64,000 nucleotides of DNA from Apostichopus parvimensis (taxonomy: Eukaryota; Echinodermata; Holothuroidea; Aspidochirotida; Stichopodidae). The notes beneath the pieces were generated by a model that did not search any database, was not told the origin of the DNA, and saw nothing but the letters and a program-made list of their open reading frames with translations. Shown one piece after another: positions 37,778 through 48,450 of the stretch. Where the stretch lies: positions 55,433 to 119,432 of the forward strand of contig KN885037.1 in NCBI GenBank assembly GCA_000934455.1, written 5' to 3'. Both the position numbers and the translations under genes were made by a program. Position 1 is the first letter of the stretch, and each line of letters starts with the position of its first letter.

Positions 37778-38042
37778 GTGGCTATTCTTACGACTAGTCG
37801 TAACAATTATCTATAAACTATTCTTACGACATCGGCCAATTCATGCGCAGTAAATTAAATAAAGCAACTGTGCGTGTAGTAGGGGTAACCCTAAACCTAA
37901 CCCCTAATCCTAATCCTAACCCTAATACTAACTGGAAATAATTGTTACTCATGGTCATTAAAATAGTACTCCTGGTTATAAAATATCAACTGCGCATGCG
38001 TAATCGGCAATTATTCTTACGACTCGTCGTAAGAATAGCCAC
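37778..38042. mobile_element. 265-bp inverted-repeat element with a telomere-like core
   Basis: GTGGCTATTCTTACGAC at the left is mirrored by GTCGTAAGAATAGCCAC at the right. Secondary strings (TTACGACTAGTCGTAA on the left, CGACTCGTCG on the right) make each end itself a hairpin. The centre (about 37888-37932) is AACCCTAAACCTAACCCCTAA-type repeats. Same design as 16020-16207 but different arms. Confidence 0.75.
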
Positions 38043-38334
38043 TTTGATAAAAAAAAGGAGCAGTGAACAATGTATTTTGTTATGTTAGACTTAGAGTATA
38101 GTTATGTAAGATGTCAGTAGCCTAATACATTCAAACCAACATAGGCCTATATCCAGGTTCATGGTCACTTCACCTCTGAAGCAATACAAAACAATACAAG
38201 GCCAGTCGCAAAATAATAATAAGCTATTCGATGTAAATCTTTTCAAGAATGAAAATGAATTATATAAAATCTTTTGACAGGTCATTGTGTTACTGTATGT
38301 GGTTTCTCTGTAAAATGGACCTTTCTCAGCTACT

Positions 38335-38710
38335 GTTATTATTATTATTATAATTATTATTTATTATTAACCAGCATTTAGAACACTATTCACACCCCAA
38401 AGAGTGTACCATAATGTGTACAAAGAAATCTATATATACAAACATATATACATGTATACATACTGTACATACGTACACATACACCCATATACTTAGAAAA
38501 AATAAGTCTTGAGAGATTTATTAAAACTCCAGACAGATAGAGGGGTCCTAATATTCATTGGTAGAGAGTTGCATTCCCTAGCGGTGGCTATTCTGAAACG
38601 ATGCTCACCTGCAACACAATTGGAGCGTGAAATAGAGAGGCGCGTAGTGTCCCTTGCTGATCTTAGAGTACGGACAGGGGTGTAGAGGGTGATCTTTGTT
38701 GCAGTCGTAC
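38335..38710 (-). mobile_element. LINE 3' fragment with a TTATTA tail
   Basis: On the minus strand it codes for GEHRFRIATARECNSLPMNI then RTPLSVWSFNKSLKTYF, the conserved last segment of a non-LTR ORF2. It is followed by noncoding sequence and an ATT-rich simple tail at 38335-38368. A third LINE family in the window. Confidence 0.75.
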
Positions 38711-39294
38711 TGGGTTATAAAAACAATTATTGTTGCTACAACACAGTGGCGTTTGAAGTTATTTCTGTAGCTGTAGTGAGAAGAATTAATGTTAATTGTC
38801 CGTCAATGTTAAAGCACTTCTTGGAAACCTTGTTAACTAATCTTGAAGGTTTCTGAGTGTTTCAAATTAATTATACATGTCTAAGTCTTAAAATAGGCTT
38901 TATTCTATGCTGATGAAACAGTTACCCATCATTTAACTCAGATTGTAAATAGGTCAAACAGCATGGAGCATATATCACTTAACTATAAACCCTAACATTC
39001 ATTGCTGCTTGCTGAATTTCTTTCCTCAGATCATCTGATGTGTCTTTTATTAATAGTTTCCTTCAAAGTCTAAACTGTAGCTCCTTATTGCAACTCAATT
39101 CACAATAAAATGGAATATATATATGAAACAGTCGCTATAATCTGAAATGATTTTTCTGGCAGTATATGGAATATATTGTGTATCATTTTCAAAGGCTCTG
39201 GATTTTTTTCTCTCGTGATTTGAATACTCGAGTTCCTGTTCCTTCAGAAATGGCAAAACACGGGATCATAGTCTGCCATATTTTCTTTCCACAG
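38711..39294. other. Upstream flank of methyltransferase copy B, no gene seen
   Basis: No supported exon. A noncoding first exon and promoter for copy B should lie here or farther left but could not be placed. Confidence 0.4.
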
Positions 39295-39364
39295 ATTGTC
39301 AAGCGTTTGCAGAGGAAAACCCAGTGGAATCACATCTCCCTTTATACAAAAGCAGCCAAATAAA

Positions 39365-42300
39365 ATGTCAGAAGAAGAGTTTACATTCACACCAGATGGC
39401 TGGGTTAAACTATGGGCAAAAGGCTTTATCGGTTTTCATTTCAAGATAGTCCATCTGTAAGTACCAATAATGTAACCAACACAACAATTGATGGCATATC
39501 TTGTCAAGAACCCAAGCTAGTGTGTACAGTATATATATTTGTGAATGAACACCATGTCGTTAGAAACAAATTGACAAATAATTTCATACCATCGTACGTA
39601 GAGACGTTTGATTTCTGATCTACGTCAGAAGTGACTCCTTTAGTATCAAAGCTTAAAGAAGATTTTCACATTGATTTACACAATACTGAAATCACGATTT
39701 GGGCATGTACAGTAACTATTGATAATATGAAAACATGTTTAGACGAAGAAATGTTAGAGTCAGACAAATTCCCTTTTTTTCTTCCTTTTTTCATTGCTAA
39801 CGTTAACCTATATTTGGTGGAAAATCTGGAAAAGTGTCAAGATTTATCAATTTGATTGATTGTTATCTGATTATATGATATTATATGATATGAACAATCG
39901 ATTGATTGCACTTGTAAGCTGTGTTGGGTTTTTTTTTTTTTTCACTGTAGTTAATGTCCTCAGCCTCTCCCAATTCATGACCCAGCTGGTGTGGGCCTAG
40001 AATTTCACAATGTTAGCTAATTGCTAAAACATCTACTTGTTTAAAATCTGGCATTTTCTCTGAATCAGTTACTCTGCAGGCTATTGAGAGCAACCCAATA
40101 ATACTTGCTGAGACCTATAGCAGTAATACAGGGCTTAAACGCTAGGAACAGAAATTATGACGACTCATAGACAGACCATTGGTTTTGAAACTGACTTATC
40201 ATCTGTTTATGTTCTTAATGTTTACTGGCAGAAAAATGCCAACTACCTTTGTCCATTGTCATTGAGCCAGTAAAATAGCCCAAATTTCAAGGACTGTGAT
40301 GATGTTTCAGATATGGATCATTCCATAATTTTAGGGGGTTACAACTAATGAAAGTATCTGTGTGCATCACTAACTAGTACATGATATCAAATCTGTAAAC
40401 ATTTTCTTACAGAGTGTTCTTAAACAGATCACAGCAGATGCTGTGCTTCAGTAAAGCATTGCAAACTAAGTTTAATGCAAGAACATATATAAACTTGGTC
40501 ACAACTGTAATAGTTAGCCCTGTGTGACTATTATGTCGGCCCAATTCAAGGTATTTAAAAAGCCTAAGTTCTTGTCCTCTATGGTGGATCTTATACATGT
40601 ATTGATCCTATTTTTTGTATGCAATACAATATGCAATGAAAAACCCCATCACAGAAATGAGCTTTGCCCAGTGACAGAAAGACATTTTGTTGGATTCGAA
40701 CTGTGCAACCGTACATTAATCTCCAATCGCTCTTTTATAGTTAATAATGTCGCTCGTTGGTTTTGTTTACAGTGTTCAGTGACTGAGCAATGCAATATTT
40801 GCTTTCCACTGGAGGTATTGAATAACAGGGTGTGCTGTATAGAAAGATCTTTTGTAAATTTGTAGTGTTTGCAGCATTCATATCTCTCTGGAAATGTCAA
40901 TAACTTCTAATTGATTGATTTGATAATAAGTGACCCAAATGTCCTCCAGTCCTATACACATAGGAACAAAAAAAAAACTTAATGTTTGGCTGATGTAGGT
41001 AATATTTGATAATAAGTGACCCAAATGTCCCCAATCCTGTACACATAGGAAAAAGAAAGAACTTAATGTTTGGTTGATGTAGGTAAGATTTGATAATAAG
41101 TGACCCAAATGTCCCCAATCCTGTACACATAGGAAAAAGAAAGAACTTAATGTTTGGCTGATGTAGGTAAGATTTGATAATAAGTGACCCAAATGTCCTC
41201 CAGTCCTATACACATAGGAACAAAAAAGAACACAAAATTTGGCTGATGTAGGTTAGACTTGATAATAAGTGACCCAAATGTCCCCCAATCCTGTAAACAT
41301 AGGAACAAAAAAGAACAGAATGTTTGGCTGATGTAGGTAAGATTTGATAATAAGTGACCCAAATGTCCTCCAGTCCTATACACATACTGTAGGAACAAAA
41401 AAGAACAGAATGTTTGGCTGGTGTAGGTAAGATTGGATAATAAGTTACCCAAACGTCCCCCAGTCCTATACACATAGGAGCAAAACAAGAACAGAACATT
41501 TGGCTGATGTAGGTCAGATTTGATAATAAGTGACCCAAATGTCCCCCAATCCTGTACACATAGGAACAAAAAAAGAATACAAAGTTTGGCTGATGTAGGT
41601 AAGATTTTATAATAAGTGACCCAAATGTCCCCCAATCCTGTACACATAGGAACAAAAAAAGAATACAAAGTTTGACTGATATTGGTAAGATTTGATAATA
41701 AGTGACCCAGATGTCCTCCAGTCCTGTACCCATAGACCCAAAAAAGAAAAGTGTGTTTGGCTGATATAAAAAGATACAGTATGTTACTGGAAAGCCTTCA
41801 TTGCTTGTATGGAAAAAAAAACTATTGCTGTGCTGGAAAACATGTGTGTCTTGGTAGTCTGGCATCTTATACCTTCAAATACATACTATATATTCCAAGT
41901 TTTTCATTCAGAGTCTTGAGTCAAAGAGTCCCATCTTTGCATCAGTGATGAGAAAACTAATCAAAGCATCCTTTTGTACACTACACAAAGCTGCACAAAG
42001 GGAACACTTACTATGTTGCAAGTTTTCCTATATATGCTATAACACTTGAATATGGTTTTTGCTTTCTTTTTATCTCCTCAGAGTGATCAAGGAGTTCCAT
42101 TCTTGGCTTTGTGATGGTAAAACTAACCAGAGGATCTTCTTACCATTGTGTGGGAAATCTCTAGATATGCCGTGGTAAGATGATTAAAGTGTAAAAATGG
42201 TATCTGCTTTTATTATTCCTCATAACTGAATTAAATGCTAACTAAGGGCTGTCTTAGCACTATCCATAGGATGTCCTTCAAGGGGTATCCTAGTCCTGTC

Positions 42301-45300
42301 CATAGGATGTCCCTCAAAGAGTATTCTAGTCCTGTCCATAGGATGTCCTTGAAAGGGTATTTTATAGTCCTATCATCCTATCCATAGGATTTCCTGCAAA
42401 AAAGTATTCTAGTCCTATCCATAGGATGTCCTTGAAAGGATATTCTAGTCCTATCCATAGGATGTCCTTGAAAGGGTATTCTAGTCCTGTCCATAGATGT
42501 CCTGCAAAGGGTATTCTAGTCTTGTCAATAGGATTTCCTTCAAAGGGTATTCTAGTCCTTTCTATAGGATTTCCTGCAAAGGGTATTCTAGTCCTGTCAA
42601 TAGGATGTCCTTCAAAGGGTATAGTAGTCCTGGCCAATAGGCTGTCCTTGAAAGGGATTCTCATCCTATCAGAAGGATGTCCTTGAAAGGGTATTCTAGT
42701 CCTATCCATAAGATTTCCTGCAAAGAGTATTCTGGTCCTGTCCATAGGATGTCGTTCAAAGGTTCTTTGGTCCTGTCCTTAGGCTGTCCTTGAAAGGATA
42801 TTCTGGTCCTATCCATAGGATTTCCTGCAAATAGTATTCTAGTCCTGTCCATAAGAAGTCCTTGAAAGGGGTTTCTAGACTTGCCATAGGGTGTTCTTCC
42901 AAGAGGAACAGGAACAGTGGCAGACTAACCCATCGGGCAAATGTGGTACCTGAGAGCAGTACCAGGAGGTATGGGGAGGGGGGGGGAGAAGGGGTGCAAA
43001 GGGGTACAATGACCTTTTTTTCTTTTCTATTCTCTGGGCCAGGTCAGATTACCCTTCTGGTATATCTCTTTATTTCATTGGAACTAATTCCTCTGCAGGT
43101 TAGCTGAACAGGGTCACCAGGTTGTCGGTGTGGACTGCGTTGACCAAGCTGCCAAGGAATTTTTTGAAGAAAACAAGATTCAATACACCGTTAATGACAT
43201 ACAAGGAATAGAAGGTGGAAAGCTCTTTAAGGTTTGTAAGTTATATCATTCTTTTTCAAACAAATTTGACAATTCAAGTGAACAAGTTCCTGATTATTGG
43301 AGATTGAAGTAGTTTCCCTCTAGTTACGATTCAGCAGCAACAATAGAGAATTCTGTAGAATGAAAAGTTTACATTGACTAAAAGTTGAAGAAAGAAGTAA
43401 AAGAAAGTTACAATAGAAGAAGTGAAATGTGTATATGGAAAGAATCTGGTAATGAAATTAATTTTATAATTTAATTGGGGGAGTGTGGGGCGGGGGGATG
43501 TGGCCATAATGTAAAATTGGATTTTAAATATCACACTTTGATATCTTCTTACAGAGTGCCGATGGAAAGATTGAATTTTATGTTTGCGACTTTTTCAATA
43601 TTTCCAGGTAAAGTTTGTTTCTTTGTTGATTGCTTGATGTTCAATATTGTATTATCACATGCATTCATTTATTTTGTATATCTAGACATAATACACATAA
43701 ACATGCATATAAATACATACACACATACGTACATACATACGTAGGTAAATACATACAAAAGTACACACATTTGTACAGGACACTAGAAGAGCATTCAAAT
43801 ATTAATTGAGGCTATCGACCTTGTTTCATGAAATCCACCATTTTCTTTTCTTCTTTTCCCCTTTTAAGATAGCCACTTTAACATTACAAGTTTGAACTTA
43901 AATACCAAACTTTAGAAACAAAACAGAAATACACTTAACAACACGGTGTGAAGTTGAAATAACCAGTGTTAGCATAAAACGATTTTCAGTCTGGAGTTGG
44001 ACGTTGATGCTATGTGCTTTTTAAATCAATGTGTAGCCACACAATTTTGAGGCCATTTTCATAATTTACTCTTATTTGTGAGCCTCAGTTTAATGCAAAA
44101 GGCTCCTTTAGAAAGCTTCATACAGTCGGAAGTACAGAGCTGCCAGATTTGAACATATTGGAAACCTTGTAGTTGTAAACATAATAACTTCAAAGTTTGT
44201 ATAAAGTTCATATTTGACATGGAAGTCTACATTAGTGCAAAAATTGGCTTTCAGCCAATGATCAACACTTTTAAAATCTTGTTTGCAGTCTTGTATTTCA
44301 TGGATGATAACATATAAATTGTGGCAATGAATCACAGAGACTGGCGGCTCTTCTGGTTTTGTATTTCCATTATTCTATAGTTTGGCTTTCCAGTCAAAAA
44401 CAAATCTTATTAAAGTGATCATAACAAGTTATTATACAATATAGCAGACCCACCAAATCATTACTGTCATCGGTATGGCTCTCAAATTCAAATAAAGATC
44501 ACTGATCAAACTTCAGCCCCCTCATCACAAACAGTGCTCGTTGTCCGGAAATAAGTTAGAGAGTTAGAACCATCCAGAAAGTACTTTTTGAAACTTTTGA
44601 GCAGTTTTATAAGTTTGGTATGTATGTAAATACTATAGACTTTTACTGAATATACTAGAAACTCAAATAACAGTCACTGATCAAACTTCAGCCCCCTCAT
44701 CACAAACAGTGCTCGTTGTCTGGAAAGAAGTTAGAGAGTTAGAACCAAACCAGAAAGTACCTTTTTGAAACTTTTGAGCAGTTTTATTAGTTTGGTACAT
44801 ACATACAGTACTATAGATGTTTACTGAATATTTGGAGGGAGAATAGTTAGGTTGTTGTTGACCTCAATGCATGGCCATCATGCTCTGATCAGAGTTACAT
44901 ACAGTGGGTCAAAATTTTAAAATTTACACATAGTACCAAAATCGGTAGACAACCTTTGTTAATTATGTCTTATTTTTAAGGTTATCTTTTTCTTTGGGGG
45001 GAGGGGGGGGGGAGTTCTTTTATAGGTGTTAAGGTTTCTATTTTCTGTGTTGGGAGTACTCTATTCGATTAAGCCCAAAAGGGTTTCTTAGTTTACTTCC
45101 TTTCACATATTTTACTTATTTGCAGTTATATTGTCTTGTTCACCTTGTATTACTATGTGTTGAAACAAATAAATCATCAATTATGGCTTACTAATTATCA
45201 TCTCAAAGTCGAAGCTTTCTTACAAATCATAAAGTTCTGATACATTGCTGCTAGTCCAGAAACTTTGGTTGATTTTCTTAGGTTTAATTCAGCATTTATC

Positions 45301-47779
45301 CTTGCAAAGATACTGTAATGTTCATGATTTCTCAACAGTGATATTATTGGTCAGTTTGATGCTATTTGGGATATCGGAGGTCTCTTTGCCATATCCGGAT
45401 ACGACCAGAAAGATAAGTAAGTATTTTCATGACATTGTGCATGTGTCGCAACAATTAGAAGGCTGGCAAACCTCAATACCAACAATTTCTTTCAAAATGG
45501 CAAGTAGATCACAACAATCTACATAGAGGTTTCAATTTTAAGGTCAAAATATCTTGTGCCAATTTTTACGAAAGATCTTTATAGACACAAGATCACTCAA
45601 ACAGAATCCTATTAACAATGATTAATTGGCCAATGGCGTGTAATTTGATATAAAAGTGTTTTAAATATAGATTTTGTTCTCTGCCATAAGTGATGCTACT
45701 TTGTCAATGGGTTTAAGCTTTCTAATGTGACATATGTATAATGTCACTTGATTTCATCGCTATTTTCCTGTTGAGTAAACATTTGTTTTACAGTTTTCAA
45801 TCATTGCTAATGCCTGTCAGATATTCCAAAGAATTGATATATCTTCTACAAAATGTTTTTGCCTTTCTTGCCCGTTCATTGGTGGAAATTCATGCATCCC
45901 ATTCTTGGAGTCTATGAGTGGAATCAGACTGTTGAAACTGTTGGGGGCAAGGAATGTGGAGGGCAGGGGATGGGGGAGGGGGATCAGGGAGGAAGAGGCA
46001 AGAGAAAGGGCATCTGAGAATCTGTTTATGCATCATCCTGAACAAAACCAAGTATTGTGTATTACAATCTGTTTTGTTTTCTTATCCCCAGATATGTTGA
46101 TCACTTGAAACCTTTGCTTAAGAGCGGGGGTAGAATCCTGCTGGACTTAGCTGAACCAAAACTGAAACCAGGAGAAACAGCACCAGACTGTAAGTTGTGA
46201 TGTGATCATGACATTCACATTGATTAATACCGTAGGGTCGACCAAAGATGAAACTGCCCACAAGACATATTCAACTTTTAATTTTGATAATTACTGTGCT
46301 GTCTAAATTGCGTTTTTCACTGTATCAGAATAGTCAATCTGTTAAAAAATTTATTTATGTCTCTTGTAGAATTCTTGAATTTGCATCCTGCCAATTTGGC
46401 AAACAAAAGGAGGAATCAGGCCAGGCGCGTAGCGAGGAATTTGCCAAGGGAGGGGCGAACCTGTAGTCAAATTATCAGAGCCGTAGATTGGGCATTGGAA
46501 ACTAATCTAAGCGTAGCGCCACCATGGTTGTCGCGAAGCGTACAAGAAAATTTTGGCCGAAAATGCCTCCCAGATTGCTGGAAATGGCACTTCCCAGGCC
46601 TTGCAAGTTGCATCTAAGCATTTTCTATTTGAAATTACTAGCAATATCATAAAAACGTACAAAAAAAATATGCTCAAGGGGGGGGGGCAGCCGCCCCTTT
46701 CCACACCCCTCCCCCTTGGCTACGTGCCTGAATCAGGCTGGGTATAGTTTTGAACTCTTTTACAACATATTGTAATAAGCCAGCAAATAACTGAAGTAAA
46801 TAGATTTTTTTTTTGTTTTTTGTTTTTGTTTATGACAGGGGATGAATCATTGTATGAAGCAGATGTGAAGAGAATGTTTGGTGAGAAGCTTTCTTATATT
46901 TTAATTGATTTATAAAATTTATAATCCCTATGATGCTAGGAGTAATCACTGCTTTTATGTAGTTTAAAGTATTAATATTCAAGCTGAAAGTCACTGAAGT
47001 TTGATTTTACAAAACTTGGAACCAGATATATAGGGGGAAAAAAACAAGATGTCAATTGAAGGATGGTAGCATAATTAAATTTGATCTTCAGTAACACTGA
47101 ATCATTTTTACATTAACTAGATGAGCTTGTAACTCAGGTTAGGAGAGTGCCTCAGCAAAAATAATCTGAACTCACTCATTTCTAAGTCGAGAGTCTGAAG
47201 CACCCAGTATTCAGAGTCTGAAGCACCCAGTGTTCAGAGTCTGAAGCACCCAGTGTTCAGAGTCTAAAGAGCAGCCAGTGTTCAGAGTCTGAAGAGCAGC
47301 CAGTGTTCAGTCTAAAGCAGCCAGTGTTCCAATGCTAGTGTTGTGAAACTCTTAATAGCAAAGACCATGCCTGAGAAAGAACATTGTATCATAATTAAAT
47401 TTAGTCATTTTTGATTGGTTGGGCTGTCCTCAAATGCATTATATAATGACACTTGCCATATTCTCACTAGGATATAAAAATGTTTGTCTGGAAAGGTACG
47501 GAAGCTCCTACTTTCACCCTGGATTGAGACCATTTTTAAGAGGTTTCTCCCGTAGAATCTTCCATAGAGCAAACATTATAAATTGCCTTGGTTTCTTTGA
47601 CTTCATTTGGGATTTTTCTATTTTACCATCACACAGCTTGGTGCTCTAGCATCAAATTGGCCCAGACTTATGATTATGCTGATATCAACGAACATCTCAC
47701 GAAGGACCCAAGCTCTGGAGATGGAGACGAATGCAGTTTTGAAGCATATGGAAAAGTTTACCATTTAATTGCAAAATAA
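39365..47779 (+). CDS. Thiopurine S-methyltransferase-like protein, copy B (complete)
   Basis: SAM-dependent TPMT-family methyltransferase. Nine coding exons are 39365-39456, 42082-42174, 43099-43231, 43555-43607, 45339-45416, 46092-46189, 46839-46880, 47471-47495 and 47650-47779. All have AG/GT borders and fitting phases. They total 744 nt, 247 residues plus stop, against 245 for human TPMT. Visible signatures are WVKLWAKGFIGFH, FLPLCGKSLDMPWLAEQGHQ, VVGVD, VCDFF, FDAIWD, LLDLAEPK, and a CLES junction matching CLEK of human TPMT. The usual DRGAL substrate loop reads DIGGL, so the conserved Arg is replaced and substrates may differ. The reading frame is open 5' of the ATG back to an acceptor at 39294, which suggests a 5' UTR exon; the ATG is chosen by family length. 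It is head to head with copy A. Introns 1, 2 and 7 carry minisatellites, and intron 6 carries a MITE. Confidence 0.92.
40919..41760. repeat. Minisatellite, about 10 units of 85 bp
   Basis: Units contain GATAATAAGTGACCCAAATG, TCCCCCAATCCTGTACACAT and TTTGGCTGATGTAGGTAAG. Starts are near 40921, 41008, 41091, 41175, 41260, 41345, 41434, 41520, 41605 and 41690. They lie in intron 1 of methyltransferase copy B. The minus strand is open in all three frames over much of the array because the unit length is not a multiple of three and lacks stops; no coding role is implied. Confidence 0.95.
42255..42880. repeat. Minisatellite, about 17 units of 36 bp
   Basis: Imperfect units of the form GGATGTCCTTGAAAGGG followed by TATTCTAGTCCTATCCATA, in intron 2 of methyltransferase copy B. 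Units differ at several recurrent positions (TTCAAAGG or TTGAAAGG, ATTTCCTGCAAA variants), which gives a higher-order pattern. Confidence 0.95.
44481..44835. repeat. Tandem duplication, two units of about 175 bp
   Basis: Both units contain CACTGATCAAACTTCAGCCC, CTCATCACAAACAGTGCTCG and TTTGAGCAGTTTTAT. They differ by a few substitutions and small indels. They lie in intron 4 of methyltransferase copy B. Confidence 0.9.
46422..46730 (+). mobile_element. hAT-like MITE with 8-bp target duplication
   Basis: A 309-bp element starting CAGGCGCGTAGC and ending GCTACGTGCCTG (inverted ends, one mismatch). It is flanked on both sides by AATCAGGC, an 8-bp target duplication at 46414-46421 and 46731-46738. 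CAGG ends with 8-bp duplications fit the hAT superfamily. It sits in intron 6 of methyltransferase copy B. A relative is at 17483-17805. Confidence 0.8.
47186..47330. repeat. Minisatellite, six to seven units of about 23-25 bp
   Basis: Repeated AGAGTCTGAAGCACCCAGTG-type units, the later ones with AGAGCAGCCAGTG, in intron 7 of methyltransferase copy B. Confidence 0.9.
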
Positions 47780-48059
47780 TGTCTGTGAGTCTGTGACGCT
47801 ACAAAACTTTGTCATATTAGTTTATACAGTAGATGTTAGAGTAAACCATTGCATATTCTGTTAGATGGAAACACTTGAAAAGGTTGTATCTGAGAGGCTT
47901 TCTCTTATCAGGGTGTATACTATTACCATAGGGGCATTGGGAGACTGGAATGTGTAGGCAAGAGTTTCCTTACCACTGACCACAAGTTTCCTCATATCGC
48001 AACAAAGTTTTTACCTAATGAAACTGACATATGTTGTTATGTACGTGGGAGGTGATGAT

Positions 48060-48450
48060 CTACATAAATTTAAGAACAATTTATTAGTTTAGTCTAGCTG
48101 AATAAAGGAGGAGGGACAGTCAGTCACCAGAGAGGACCCTACAGAATGAAGCTTAGCGCAGAATTTACCTCAATTCCTGTTGCAGTTCTTCAAATAGGTG
48201 TCTGTGAAGCATTCTTAAACCTTTCTCAATCACATAACTATTACTATAAAGGTAAAATCATTCCATTCATTCACAACACTCTGCTACAACAAGTTGTTAT
48301 AAATATTTCATTCACTAAAAATTTCTTCAGACAAAAGATTGTATCTAACACTGGAAACACTAAAAAAAATTTAAAAAAGGGAAAACACTAAATTAAAAGA
48401 AATCAGAACCGTAGATGATCCTGTAAATATCATACTCAGTGACAGTCAGA
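48060..48450 (-). mobile_element. Degraded LINE 3' fragment, relative of the one at 25075
   Basis: It shares TTAGTTTAGT, GAGGGACA, GGACCCTA, CATTCTTAAACC and TTCCA(T/C)TCATTCACAAC in order with 25075-25356. Its coding frame is largely destroyed. An older copy of the same family. Confidence 0.6.

Noticed and set aside
40878-41865. Long overlapping open frames on the minus strand (up to 219 codons)
   Set aside because: They are the three frames of an 85-bp minisatellite whose unit has no stops. They lie inside an intron of a well-supported gene on the other strand and have no start context or domain.
42362-42745. 127-codon minus-strand frame with a repeated DRTRIPF string
   Set aside because: Translation of the 36-bp minisatellite, a multiple of three, so it stays open by arithmetic.
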